The notes below the pieces were generated by a model. It was given only the letters and a program-made list of their open reading frames with translations, was not told where the DNA came from and made no database searches. The translations under genes were made by a program, and so were the position numbers. Shown here piece by piece: positions 6,610 through 14,681 of a stretch of 33,843 nucleotides of DNA. The DNA lies in contig JAVBNE010000116.1 in NCBI GenBank assembly GCA_031551755.1, positions 1-33,843 on the forward strand, given 5' to 3'. The stretch is from JAVBMU01 sp031551755. GTDB lineage: Bacteria; Actinomycetota; Actinomycetes; Actinomycetales; Cellulomonadaceae. Numbering within the stretch: the stretch's first letter is position 1; each line of letters opens with the position of its first letter.

Positions 6610-8136
6610 GTGACCGAACCGCTCCCCACCCTGCCTCCCACACATGACCCATTCGGCTTCGTAGGGCTCACCTACGACGATGTCCTGCTCTTGCCCGGGG
6701 AGACCGACGTCATCCCCAGTGAGGTCGACACCACCACGTCCCTGACCCGCGAAATCTCCATCGCGGTGCCACTGGTCTCCGCGGCGATGGACACCGTGAC
6801 CGAAGCCCGGATGGCCGTCGCGATGGCCCGGCACGGCGGCATCGGCATCCTGCACCGCAACCTGTCCATAGCGGATCAGGCGAAGCAGGTTGACGTCGTC
6901 AAGCGCTCCGAGTCTGGCATGATCACCGACCCGGTCACGGTCGGCCCGGACGCCACCCTGACCGAACTCGACGCGCTGTGCGGGCAGTACCGGGTCTCGG
7001 GCCTGCCGGTGATCGATGAGAACCGGGTGCTGCTCGGCATCATCACCAACCGGGACCTGCGGTTCGTGCGCCCCGCCGACTTCGAGTCGCGGCGCGTGCG
7101 TGAGGTCATGACGCCGATGCCGCTCATCACGGCCCCGGTGGGTATCGACCGGGAGGCCGCCGCTGAACTGCTCGCGAAACACAAGATCGAGAAGCTACCG
7201 CTGGTCGACGACGCCGGTCGGCTCGAGGGCCTGATCACCGTCAAGGACTTCGTCAAGACCGAGCAGTACCCGAACGCCACGAAGGACGGTGAGGGGCGGC
7301 TGCGCGTGGGTGCCGCGATCGGCTTCTTTGGTGATGCCTGGGAACGTGCGACGACCCTCGCCGAGACCGGCGTCGACGTGTTGGTTGCCGACACCGCTAA
7401 CGGTCACGCCCGCCTGCTGCTGGAGATGATCCGCAAGCTCAAGACGGACCCGTTCTTCGCCGACGTCCAGGTGATCGGCGGAAACGTCGCGACCCGCGCC
7501 GGGGCGCAAGCCCTCGTCGAGGCGGGCGTTGACGCGGTCAAGGTCGGGGTCGGTCCGGGGTCCATCTGCACCACCCGCGTGGTCGCCGGGGTGGGCGTCC
7601 CGCAGATCACCGCTATCTACGAGGCGGCGCAGGTCTGCCGCCCGGCGGGCGTGCCGGTGATCGGCGACGGCGGTCTGCAGTACTCCGGGGACATAGCCAA
7701 AGCGCTCGTGGCCGGTGCGGACTCGGTCATGCTCGGTTCACTGCTCGCGGGTTGCGACGAAAGCCCGGGCGACCTCGTGTTCGTCGGCGGCAAACAGTTC
7801 AAGCACTACCGCGGCATGGGGTCGATCGGGGCGATGGCTTCGCGTGGCCGCAAGTCCTACTCCAAGGACCGGTACTTCCAAGCCGATGTCGACTCCGACG
7901 AGAAGCTCGTCCCTGAGGGTATCGAAGGCCAAGTGCCCTACCGCGGGCCGCTCGGTGCGGTTGCCCACCAGCTCGTCGGCGGGCTTCACCAGTCGATGTT
8001 CTACGTCGGCTCGCACACGATCCCAGAGCTGCACGAACGCGGCCGGTTCGTGCGGATCACCCCGGCCGGCCTCAAGGAATCGCACCCGCACGACATCCAG
8101 ATGACGGTCGAGGCGCCGAACTACCAGCACCGCTGA
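6610..8136 (+). CDS. guaB: IMP dehydrogenase
   Basis: A 508-residue enzyme that oxidises IMP to XMP with NAD+, the committed step of GMP synthesis, in the cytoplasm. The TIM barrel opens with GLTYDDVLLLPGETDV. A pair of CBS domains is inserted at about residues 105-225 (MITDPVTVGPDATL; VMTPMPLITAP). The catalytic loop GVGPGSICTTR places the nucleophile at Cys320, and YRGMGSIGAM followed by the flap region is intact. Length is normal for bacterial GuaB. It starts at GTG without a ribosome site, downstream of a well-placed -10. The paralogue GuaB3 lies 6.5 kb downstream on the same strand, a known actinobacterial association. Confidence 0.97.
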   Translation: MTEPLPTLPPTHDPFGFVGLTYDDVLLLPGETDVIPSEVDTTTSLTREISIAVPLVSAAMDTVTEARMAVAMARHGGIGILHRNLSIADQAKQVDVVKRSESGMITDPVTVGPDATLTELDALCGQYRVSGLPVIDENRVLLGIITNRDLRFVRPADFESRRVREVMTPMPLITAPVGIDREAAAELLAKHKIEKLPLVDDAGRLEGLITVKDFVKTEQYPNATKDGEGRLRVGAAIGFFGDAWERATTLAETGVDVLVADTANGHARLLLEMIRKLKTDPFFADVQVIGGNVATRAGAQALVEAGVDAVKVGVGPGSICTTRVVAGVGVPQITAIYEAAQVCRPAGVPVIGDGGLQYSGDIAKALVAGADSVMLGSLLAGCDESPGDLVFVGGKQFKHYRGMGSIGAMASRGRKSYSKDRYFQADVDSDEKLVPEGIEGQVPYRGPLGAVAHQLVGGLHQSMFYVGSHTIPELHERGRFVRITPAGLKESHPHDIQMTVEAPNYQHR

Positions 8137-8141
8137 GGGTT

Positions 8142-8258
8142 CTTGGGGGCCGCCGCGTCGGGTCTACGGTCTTGGGGCCGCCGCGTCGGGTCTACCATCC
8201 GCAGGCTCGTTCCTCGCCCGCTCCCGCCAGACCCGCCACGACCCGACGCGGCGGCCCC
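8142..8258. repeat. Two direct and one inverted copy of an 18-bp GC-rich arm after guaB
   Basis: GGGGCCGCCGCGTCGGGT occurs at about 8146-8163 and again at 8174-8191 inside a longer direct repeat (TTGGGGCC to GGGTCTAC). Its exact reverse complement occurs at 8241-8258. Either upstream arm can pair with the downstream arm over 18 bp with a loop of about 50 or 77 bases. Placement six bases or more after the guaB stop suggests termination or 3'-end protection of the guaB message. Confidence 0.8.
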
Positions 8259-8361
8259 TCCCACGGTCTGGAGGCAGGGGGCCATGGTGGGTCCGGTTGG
8301 GTCAAGCGCTACTTTCGGTGCCGGGCCGGCGTCCGCGGCCGTGGGCGTGTTCTCCGCCCGG

Positions 8362-8907
8362 CTACAGCGCGAACTCACCCGGGAGCCTTGCCGCTGTGCG
8401 GCGGTAGCGCAAGATCCAGTTGGCGTCGACGGTGGTCTCGCGGTGGGCGATCGACGCTCGGGTCGGGTCGTTCCGCGTGGTGCGCAGGCACGTCATGGCG
8501 GCGGTGGCAGCGAGCGGCCCGTCGACCACCTCGAAGAACAGGTTCTGGACGAAGCCGCCGTACGGGCTCTTCCGTTGGCCCCGGTCGAACCCGGTGCAGT
8601 ACCCGAGGCCGCGTTCGTCGAGGTGATGCTCGAGCCACTCCCGGGCGCGATCGAGGAACAACCGGTCTCGAATGGTGCCGCTGATGCTGTTCATCGGCCA
8701 TTGCACGACCAGCTGCGCCCAGCCACCTTCGGGAAGCGGCTCGAAACCCCGCTCGATGAACAGCGCGGATGGGTCAGCGGCACCCGGTGGCAGCTCGACG
8801 ACGGGCGAGGCCCTGCCGACGGTGCCGGTGCGCTGGACCAACTCGCCGGTGCTGTGGCTCGTCCAGATCTGCATGAACCTCATCGACTCGCGATCGACCA
8901 GCAGCAT
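8362..8907 (-). CDS. Hypothetical protein, possibly WGR-like at the N-terminus
   Basis: A 181-residue soluble protein with no signal peptide or membrane segment. The opening (MRFMQIWTSHSTGELVQRTG, then TVGRASPVVEL) is faintly like a WGR domain. The second half (EWLEHHLDERGLGYCTGFDR, then NLFFEVVDGPLAATAAMTCL) looks like a small alpha/beta domain. I cannot assign a function. The ATG at 8907 is chosen because TATCCT stands six bases upstream, as in other leaderless genes here. The frame stays open upstream to 9159, but that extension has no supporting signal. It is transcribed towards guaB. Confidence 0.7.
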   Translation of the reverse strand: MLLVDRESMRFMQIWTSHSTGELVQRTGTVGRASPVVELPPGAADPSALFIERGFEPLPEGGWAQLVVQWPMNSISGTIRDRLFLDRAREWLEHHLDERGLGYCTGFDRGQRKSPYGGFVQNLFFEVVDGPLAATAAMTCLRTTRNDPTRASIAHRETTVDANWILRYRRTAARLPGEFAL

Positions 8908-9246
8908 GGCCCGAGGATAGAGGTTTCGCCCGCCATGACGGGGTTCTTCGCGGTCGTACGGGTGGTTGTTTCGCGCGCTGACGCCTTGGCATCGGTGTCG
9001 ATACGGCGGTGTCACAACGGACGGGCCGGGGGTGGGCGAGGTAGCGCGAGTGATCTCGCACACACCTCTTGAGAAAAGCTCCAGGCTAGCGGCGATGCCG
9101 ACCTCGTGGTGGCGAGTGCGCGCCGGATTCAGGCAAGAAAGGGCGACGAGGAGCGTCACGAGATGCCGCCAGTAGCTGTGATAAAGGTCGCGAGGCAGTG
9201 AACCTCAACCAGGACGACTGCCCCTGGACTTCTCACAAGGAGAGTT
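8908..9246. other. Gene-free divergent region upstream of the surface-protein gene
   Basis: About 340 bases. The left end holds the -10 of the minus-strand gene. The right end holds AAGGAG at about 9237-9242, the ribosome site of the surface-protein gene. No convincing -10/-35 pair for the surface protein, hairpin or small gene was found between them. Confidence 0.5.
8914..8919 (-). promoter_or_regulatory. -10 box of the hypothetical gene at 8907
   Basis: TATCCT on the minus strand, six bases before the ATG at 8907. No -35 is evident. Confidence 0.5.
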
Positions 9247-12200
9247 ATGTCGGAAGTATCGGTGGTCCGGTCAGGAAGACGGCTGATGCCGGGCGTACGC
9301 CGTCGGTTGCGTTTCCACCCCGGATCCGGGGCGCTGGGCCGCGCGTCGGGCGGTCGGGCGATCGCCATGCTCATGATTCTCAGCCTCGGTTTGTTGGCCT
9401 ACGGCTCAAGCGCAGAAACGGCTGCGGCCACCCCCGGCGGACTGCGGGCTGACGCACCTTCCAGCTCCGTGGTCGATCTGACCGCGAACATTGCCGGCCC
9501 TGCGAACGCCGTCGCGGGATCCGCCTTCACCTACACGGTGAAGATCGCGAACAACAGCTGGAATGACGCCGACGGCGCACCCTTCACCGTGACGCTGCCG
9601 AGTGGTGCCTCGGGTGTGGCGACCCTATGTGAAGAGTCGAATGGTGCCGTCTGCGGCACGATCACCACGACGGACACTCAGGTTAAAGGTAGTGCGGTCA
9701 AGCTCCCGCACCTTGGCCTACTCACCGTGACGATCACTGGCACCTTCCCGCTCCCATCTCCGACATCTGAGACAGCGACCGTGCACGTGGACCCACCGGA
9801 TGGAATGACCGACTCGGATCCGACGTCGAACGACGGTTCAGTCAGTACGGGGATGGACTCAGGCGCCAACCTCTCGGTGACCAAGAAACAGAGTTCCGCG
9901 ACGACATCGGCAAAGAGCCCGGTCACCTTCACCCTCGACATCGCGAACGCCGGACCAATGGCTGCGGATGGCGCGAGCTTGTCCGACTTGGTGCTCTGGT
10001 CGAGCCCGAACATGACGCAGGTGGTGATGAGTGATGTCACCTGTACGACGACCGGTGGTGCGGTGTGCCCGACGTTGTCCGGCGGAAGCTTTGATCCGTA
10101 CTCGAAGCTGATCGACGCGAAGCTTCCCAAGCTGCCCGCGAGCTCGACGGTTACTGTCACCTACAAGATCACGCCGAAGATGACCTGCGGACCGACGGTC
10201 AGCATGACGAATAACGTCAATGTGCTAACGCCGACGGGTGTCACCGACCTCAAGCAAGGGGACAACTACGCATCCTTAGGCACCGAGGTGACTGCCGAAG
10301 CTTGTCCGGCCGTGGATCTGAACGTGGCCAAGACCCAGTCCTCCGCCACCTTGAAAGACGCGATCGCGAACACGTACACGGTGCGGTACACCAACGACGG
10401 ATCCCACGACGCCGCCAAGGTTGCGATTACGGACACCATGTACTGGAGCGGTGCCGGCCTGAGCTCATTCGCCGTGCACTTTGTTTCCTGTACGGCGACG
10501 GGTGGTGCCACCTGCCCGGCGTTGACCGATCATACGGTCACGGCATACGGAAATGTATGGAATGCCACTATTGACCTACCTGTGGCGTCCTCGATCCTGA
10601 TCACCTACACGGCCACACCGACGGTGGCGTGCGGCCCGCCGATCGATGTCCGAAACGCCGCGACCCTAAAACCGCCACCGGACGTCGCCGATATCGGTGA
10701 CCTCGATAACGCGAGCAGTGTTACCGCCAGCACAGCGTCGAGCGCCTGCCCGGAAGCCGATATTGAGGTTGCCGGAACCCAGAAGGCGGAACAGTTCTTG
10801 GGTACGTCCCCTCAGGAGTACAGCTTCACATGGACCAACAAAGGTCCCAGTGCGGCATCAGGGGAGGCCATTCGCAACATGCTCTCCTGGAACACTGGGA
10901 GCTTCAGCCAAGTCGACATCCGCTTCTTGTCCTGCACGGCGACCGGAGGGGCAAATTGCCCCATTCTCACCGACAAGCGACAAGGTAACTATAGTGATGT
11001 GATCTCCACGACGTTACCCTCCTTCCCGGCAGGTGCTTCGCTGACGATCAAATATTCGGTGACACCGGTGTCGGTGGCGTGTGGCGCCAACGGTTCGGTC
11101 TACTCGTCGGCACTGTCCACGATCCCGGTGGGCACCACTGACCCCGTGGAATCAAATAACGGCGCCAAGGAGACCTCGGAAGCGAACTGCGCCGACATTT
11201 CGGTGAATAAGTCGGTGGAACGGTCGGCAGTGCAGGCCGGCGAACCCGTCAACTACATGATCAAGGTGACGAATGCGTCGCCTGAGCGTGCGCGCACCGT
11301 CGAATTCGCTGACTCGCTACCGGCGCAGGTCGAGTTCGTCTCGGCCTCCTGCGAGGCGAACTCGTCGGCATCAGCGTGCGGATCGGTCGAATTCGATGCC
11401 AAGGCACACAAAGTCTCCTCGACGATCACTCAGATCGGCGGTGCCCAGGACTTCGTGACCATCACGATCAACGGGATCGCCGGCCCCGTTCCCTCGACGT
11501 ACCCGAACACCGCGACGGCTGTGCCTTCGACGGGATCCGACGCATTCTTCGACCCGATTCTCGCGTCGAACTCATCCACGGTGAATGTGCAGGTGTTCAA
11601 CACCGCCTCGACCATCGCGATCCACAAGAAGCTCAGTGGAATGCCGGCGGAGGTCCCGGATCGGCCCTACACTTTTACCGGCACCGTGACGTGTGCATCG
11701 CAACCGGTGCAGTCGTGGTCGGTGACGATCCCGGCCGGAGCGACCGAGGCTACGTCGACACCGTTGAGCTTCTTCGACGGGGTCCGGTGCGAGATCACCG
11801 AGGACGCACCGCCGGAGTTGCCCGCGGGGGTGAGCGTCACTGGCCCGCCGGCCATCACGCCCGACGCCATTTCGAAGCTGGGTACCACGCAGGCACGCGT
11901 GGTGGACTCCGTGACCACTGTGCAGGCACCCTCCACGTTGTCGCTCACCGTCACCCCGGACGTGACCAACGCAACCGCCGGTGATCGTGTGACCTATGGG
12001 ATCGAGGTCACCAACACGGGTCCGCGCGAGGTTGCGGATATCTCCGTCAGTCCCACGTCGTTCTCCGGTTCCGGAACGGCTCCGCACGTCGACTGTCCGA
12101 GTGGGGTTGTTGCGCCCGGTGAGGCGATCACATGCACCGCTGTCTACACGGTGACCGCTGATGATGTGCGGGCGGGAACTATCACCCTGACCGCGACCGC

Positions 12201-12900
12201 GACCGGCACCCCGTCCGGCGGGCCGAAGCCAATCAGTGGACCGGACACGGCCGTCGTGACCACGGCCCGGCCCGGAGCCGCGTCGCTCGCGATCACGATC
12301 GAGCCGCAGGTGACGGATGCTGATCAATCCGGTGACAACACTGCTGGTGACCTGCTGGTGTGGGTGTACACGGTGACCAATAACGGAACGCAGCCGGTGC
12401 ACGACCTTTCGGTGCCGGATACCGGCTTCGGTGAGGTGACGTGCGATGAGACCACGCTCGTGGTGGGGGCCTCGACCACGTGCCGGACCGCGCTCTACAC
12501 GATCACGGCGTCTGACGTGAGAGCGGGCGTTGTTCGGGACACCGTGAGTGCCACGGCGCTCGACACGATGGGTGAGGCCGTGGTGAGTGCCCCCGCGGCG
12601 GACAGCATCGACGTCGTGGATCACCCGGCGGTGGTGGTCGACGGCGGCGGGACGACCACGGGTGATGACGGCGGGGCGGGCGGCGACCCGAAGGGACCGA
12701 AAGGTGACCCGGTGACCCCCGGAAGCCCTTCACACCAGCCCAGTGGATCAACGAAGCGGGGAGACGGTTCGGCCGCTCATGACCCGGGGTTCCTTGCGTT
12801 CACCGGATTCGACGTGCTACTCGCCTCGGGTGCCGCGTTGATGCTGGTAGCCGGGGGCGTCGTGCTGATCGTCCTACGACGGCGTCGGTCGATGCGCTGA
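9247..12900 (+). CDS. Sortase-anchored multidomain (DUF11-type) cell-surface protein
   Basis: A 1217-residue wall-anchored protein. A long basic N-region precedes a hydrophobic signal segment (about residues 38-56), with likely cleavage near AETAAATP. Then come Ig-like DUF11-type repeats starting about residues 75, 210, 355 and 500, three of which share a C-TTTGGA/TATGGA-x-CP motif about 150 residues apart. A fifth repeat starts near 650 (ADISVNKSVERSAV). A DUF5979-like domain lies near 790 (STIAIHKKLSGMPAE), and two more DUF11-like domains near 900 and 1010. A Gly/Pro-rich, briefly collagen-like linker with an RGD triplet follows. The end has LAFTG (about 1183-1187), a membrane helix and RRRRSMR, the LAXTG signal of class E sortases. 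The start is supported by AAGGAG. No sortase gene is in the window. An adhesin or structural wall role is inferred. Confidence 0.9.
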   Translation: MSEVSVVRSGRRLMPGVRRRLRFHPGSGALGRASGGRAIAMLMILSLGLLAYGSSAETAAATPGGLRADAPSSSVVDLTANIAGPANAVAGSAFTYTVKIANNSWNDADGAPFTVTLPSGASGVATLCEESNGAVCGTITTTDTQVKGSAVKLPHLGLLTVTITGTFPLPSPTSETATVHVDPPDGMTDSDPTSNDGSVSTGMDSGANLSVTKKQSSATTSAKSPVTFTLDIANAGPMAADGASLSDLVLWSSPNMTQVVMSDVTCTTTGGAVCPTLSGGSFDPYSKLIDAKLPKLPASSTVTVTYKITPKMTCGPTVSMTNNVNVLTPTGVTDLKQGDNYASLGTEVTAEACPAVDLNVAKTQSSATLKDAIANTYTVRYTNDGSHDAAKVAITDTMYWSGAGLSSFAVHFVSCTATGGATCPALTDHTVTAYGNVWNATIDLPVASSILITYTATPTVACGPPIDVRNAATLKPPPDVADIGDLDNASSVTASTASSACPEADIEVAGTQKAEQFLGTSPQEYSFTWTNKGPSAASGEAIRNMLSWNTGSFSQVDIRFLSCTATGGANCPILTDKRQGNYSDVISTTLPSFPAGASLTIKYSVTPVSVACGANGSVYSSALSTIPVGTTDPVESNNGAKETSEANCADISVNKSVERSAVQAGEPVNYMIKVTNASPERARTVEFADSLPAQVEFVSASCEANSSASACGSVEFDAKAHKVSSTITQIGGAQDFVTITINGIAGPVPSTYPNTATAVPSTGSDAFFDPILASNSSTVNVQVFNTASTIAIHKKLSGMPAEVPDRPYTFTGTVTCASQPVQSWSVTIPAGATEATSTPLSFFDGVRCEITEDAPPELPAGVSVTGPPAITPDAISKLGTTQARVVDSVTTVQAPSTLSLTVTPDVTNATAGDRVTYGIEVTNTGPREVADISVSPTSFSGSGTAPHVDCPSGVVAPGEAITCTAVYTVTADDVRAGTITLTATATGTPSGGPKPISGPDTAVVTTARPGAASLAITIEPQVTDADQSGDNTAGDLLVWVYTVTNNGTQPVHDLSVPDTGFGEVTCDETTLVVGASTTCRTALYTITASDVRAGVVRDTVSATALDTMGEAVVSAPAADSIDVVDHPAVVVDGGGTTTGDDGGAGGDPKGPKGDPVTPGSPSHQPSGSTKRGDGSAAHDPGFLAFTGFDVLLASGAALMLVAGGVVLIVLRRRRSMR

Positions 12901-12925
12901 CACCAACGCGATCGGATAGCTGGGA

Positions 12926-12966
12926 AGGCGGTCGAACTCAATGCATTGCAGAGAGTTCGACCGCCT
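12926..12966. terminator. Hairpin between convergent genes
   Basis: A perfect 14-bp inverted repeat (AGGCGGTCGAACTC at 12926-12939 with 12953-12966) with a 13-base loop. It lies between the surface-protein stop (12900) and the MurA-like stop (13005). There is no T-tract on either side. It is well placed to end transcription from both directions. Confidence 0.75.
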
Positions 12967-13004
12967 CGTTCACGTATGCGTGGAGGGGACCTTGTGCCGC
13001 CCCC

Positions 13005-14540
13005 TCAGTCGCGGAAGGTCTGGATCTTCGCGCCCAACTCGATCAACCGTTCGGTGAGCTGCTCGTAACCACGCGCGATGATGTCGACGTTGCGGAGCAC
13101 CGAGGTGCCCCGGGCAGCCAGCATTGCCAGCAGGATCACGACGGCGGGACGCAGGGCCGGCGGGCAGCTGATCTCCGCGCCTGACCAGCGGGTGGGTCCG
13201 GTGATGTCGAGGCGGTGGGCGTCGAGCAGGCGGACGTCCGCACCGAGCCGGGTGAGGTCGGTGAGGTGGATCGCGCGACCCTCGTAGACCCAGTCGTGGA
13301 TGAGGGTGTTGCCCTCGGCGCAGGCGCCGATCACGGCGAAGAACGGTAGGTTGTCGATGTTCAGCCCGGGGAACGGCATGGGGTGGATCTTGTCGATCGG
13401 GGCGTGCAGTTCGCTGGGGTGCACAGTGATGTCGACCAGCCGGGTGCGGCCGTTGCGGGCCACGTACTCGTCGGAGAGCGTGTATCGCAGACCCATCTCC
13501 GCGAGGGTCGCCAGTTCGATCTCCATGAACTCGATCGGCACCCGGGCGACGGTGATCTCTGAGTTGGTCACGATCCCTGCGGTGAGCAGGCTCATCGCCT
13601 CGACCGGGTCCTCGGAGACCGTGTACTCGACGTCGGTGTCCAGGTGTTGGCGGCCATGGACACGCAGCGTGGTGGTGCCGATGCCCTCGATTTGCACGCC
13701 GAGGAGTTCGAGATAGAAGCACAGGTCCTGAACCATGTAGTTCGGGCTGGCGTTGCGGATCGTGGTGATCCCGTCGCGGCTGGCGGCGGCCATGAGCACG
13801 TTCTCGGTGACCGTGTCACCCCGTTCGGTGAGCACCACCGACAAATCTTGGGAGCCGGTCGGGGTGACCTCGGCGTGGTAGACGCCGGCGGTTGCGGTGA
13901 CGTTGAGCCCGAAGGGCCTCAGCGCGATCATGTGGGGCTCGACGGTCCGGATGCCCAGGTCGCAGCCACCGGCGTAGGGCAGCTCAAATGTGTCCTCGAT
14001 GCCGAGCAGCGGGCCGAAGAACATGATGATCGACCGGGTCCGCACGGCGGCGTCCACATCGATGTCATTGAGCTGGAGCGTGTCCGGGACGCCGATCTCC
14101 AGATCGCGACCGTTGGCACTCCAGGTGACCTTCACTCCGACGGAACGCAGGACATCGATGATGCGGTCGACCTCCACGATCCGAGCCACGCCGCGCAGGG
14201 TGGTGCGGCCACGGTTGAGGAGCGACGCACAGAGCAACGCCACCGCGGCGTTCTTCGAGGAGTTGACCTCGATGCGCCCGGACAGTTGCTGGCCGCCCTG
14301 CACCCGCAGGTGCGAGTGTTTGGGGCCGCCGAGGCTGATGATCTCGGAGTCCAGGGCTGCGCTGATGCGGGTCAGCATCTCCAGGCTGAGGTTCTGTGCC
14401 CCTTGCTCGATGCGGTGCACCGCGCTCTGGCTGGTCCCCAGGCGCTCGGCTAGTTGCGACTGGGTGAGTCCCTGGTGCTGGCGGGCGCCGCGGATAAGGG
14501 TGCCGACCTGGGCCAGGGGAGCATCGTCAAGTGAAGTCAC
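13005..14540 (-). CDS. MurA-like enolpyruvyl transferase fused to an N-terminal XRE helix-turn-helix
   Basis: A 511-residue fusion. Residues about 12-65 are a Cro/C1-type helix-turn-helix (LIRGARQHQGLTQSQLAERL, then GTSQSAVHRIEQGAQNLSLE). From about 78 the protein follows MurA (UDP-GlcNAc 1-carboxyvinyltransferase, first step of peptidoglycan precursor synthesis). Lys96-Asn97 sit in SSKNAA, the fosfomycin-target cysteine is Cys193 in AGGCDLGIRTVEPH, the general-base Asp is in NIDNLPFF, and Arg490 is in ARGYEQL. The active-site set therefore looks intact. It starts at GTG 14540 with TATCGT seven bases upstream and a 12-bp palindrome next to that box. I infer a second MurA that may control its own promoter. 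Whether it is the main MurA or a specialised one cannot be told here. Confidence 0.88.
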   Translation of the reverse strand: MTSLDDAPLAQVGTLIRGARQHQGLTQSQLAERLGTSQSAVHRIEQGAQNLSLEMLTRISAALDSEIISLGGPKHSHLRVQGGQQLSGRIEVNSSKNAAVALLCASLLNRGRTTLRGVARIVEVDRIIDVLRSVGVKVTWSANGRDLEIGVPDTLQLNDIDVDAAVRTRSIIMFFGPLLGIEDTFELPYAGGCDLGIRTVEPHMIALRPFGLNVTATAGVYHAEVTPTGSQDLSVVLTERGDTVTENVLMAAASRDGITTIRNASPNYMVQDLCFYLELLGVQIEGIGTTTLRVHGRQHLDTDVEYTVSEDPVEAMSLLTAGIVTNSEITVARVPIEFMEIELATLAEMGLRYTLSDEYVARNGRTRLVDITVHPSELHAPIDKIHPMPFPGLNIDNLPFFAVIGACAEGNTLIHDWVYEGRAIHLTDLTRLGADVRLLDAHRLDITGPTRWSGAEISCPPALRPAVVILLAMLAARGTSVLRNVDIIARGYEQLTERLIELGAKIQTFRD

Positions 14541-14547
14541 GCATAAG

Positions 14548-14553
14548 ACGATA
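14548..14553 (-). promoter_or_regulatory. -10 box of the MurA-like gene
   Basis: TATCGT on the minus strand, seven bases before the GTG at 14540, consistent with a leaderless message. The palindrome at 14555-14566 touches its upstream edge, where a bound repressor would block RNA polymerase. Confidence 0.5.
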
Positions 14554-14554
14554 A

Positions 14555-14566
14555 CTCATCGATGAG
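14555..14566. promoter_or_regulatory. Perfect 12-bp palindrome, candidate operator of the HTH-MurA fusion
   Basis: CTCATCGATGAG is a perfect inverted repeat one base from the MurA-like gene's -10 box. XRE-type domains bind such dyads as dimers, so autoregulation is a natural hypothesis. It is inferred from position only. Confidence 0.45.
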
Positions 14567-14582
14567 ATGTCGGTCCATCATT

Positions 14583-14627
14583 GGGTGAGAGAAATGGGGT
14601 GATCATGTGGGGTGACTCCAGGGGTGA
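14583..14627. repeat. Four GGGTGA direct repeats between the divergent MurA-like and guaB3 genes
   Basis: GGGTGA starts at 14583, 14597, 14610 and 14622, spaced 14, 13 and 12 bases. This fills the middle of the 141-base divergent promoter region. It could be a set of binding sites for a regulator of either gene. It is short enough that chance is not excluded. Confidence 0.45.
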
Positions 14628-14669
14628 TTCTTCAAGTGAGATAACCGTCGCGGTGTGCCCTGCCACCGC

Positions 14670-14675
14670 TAGGCT
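14670..14675 (+). promoter_or_regulatory. guaB3 -10 box for a leaderless transcript
   Basis: TAGGCT lies six bases before the GTG at 14682. There is no ribosome-binding site. Confidence 0.6.
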
Positions 14676-14681
14676 GACCGG

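Noticed and set aside
8908..9159. N-terminal extension of the hypothetical minus-strand gene
   Set aside because: The extra 84 codons have no recognisable protein style, while the ATG at 8907 has a well-placed -10 box.
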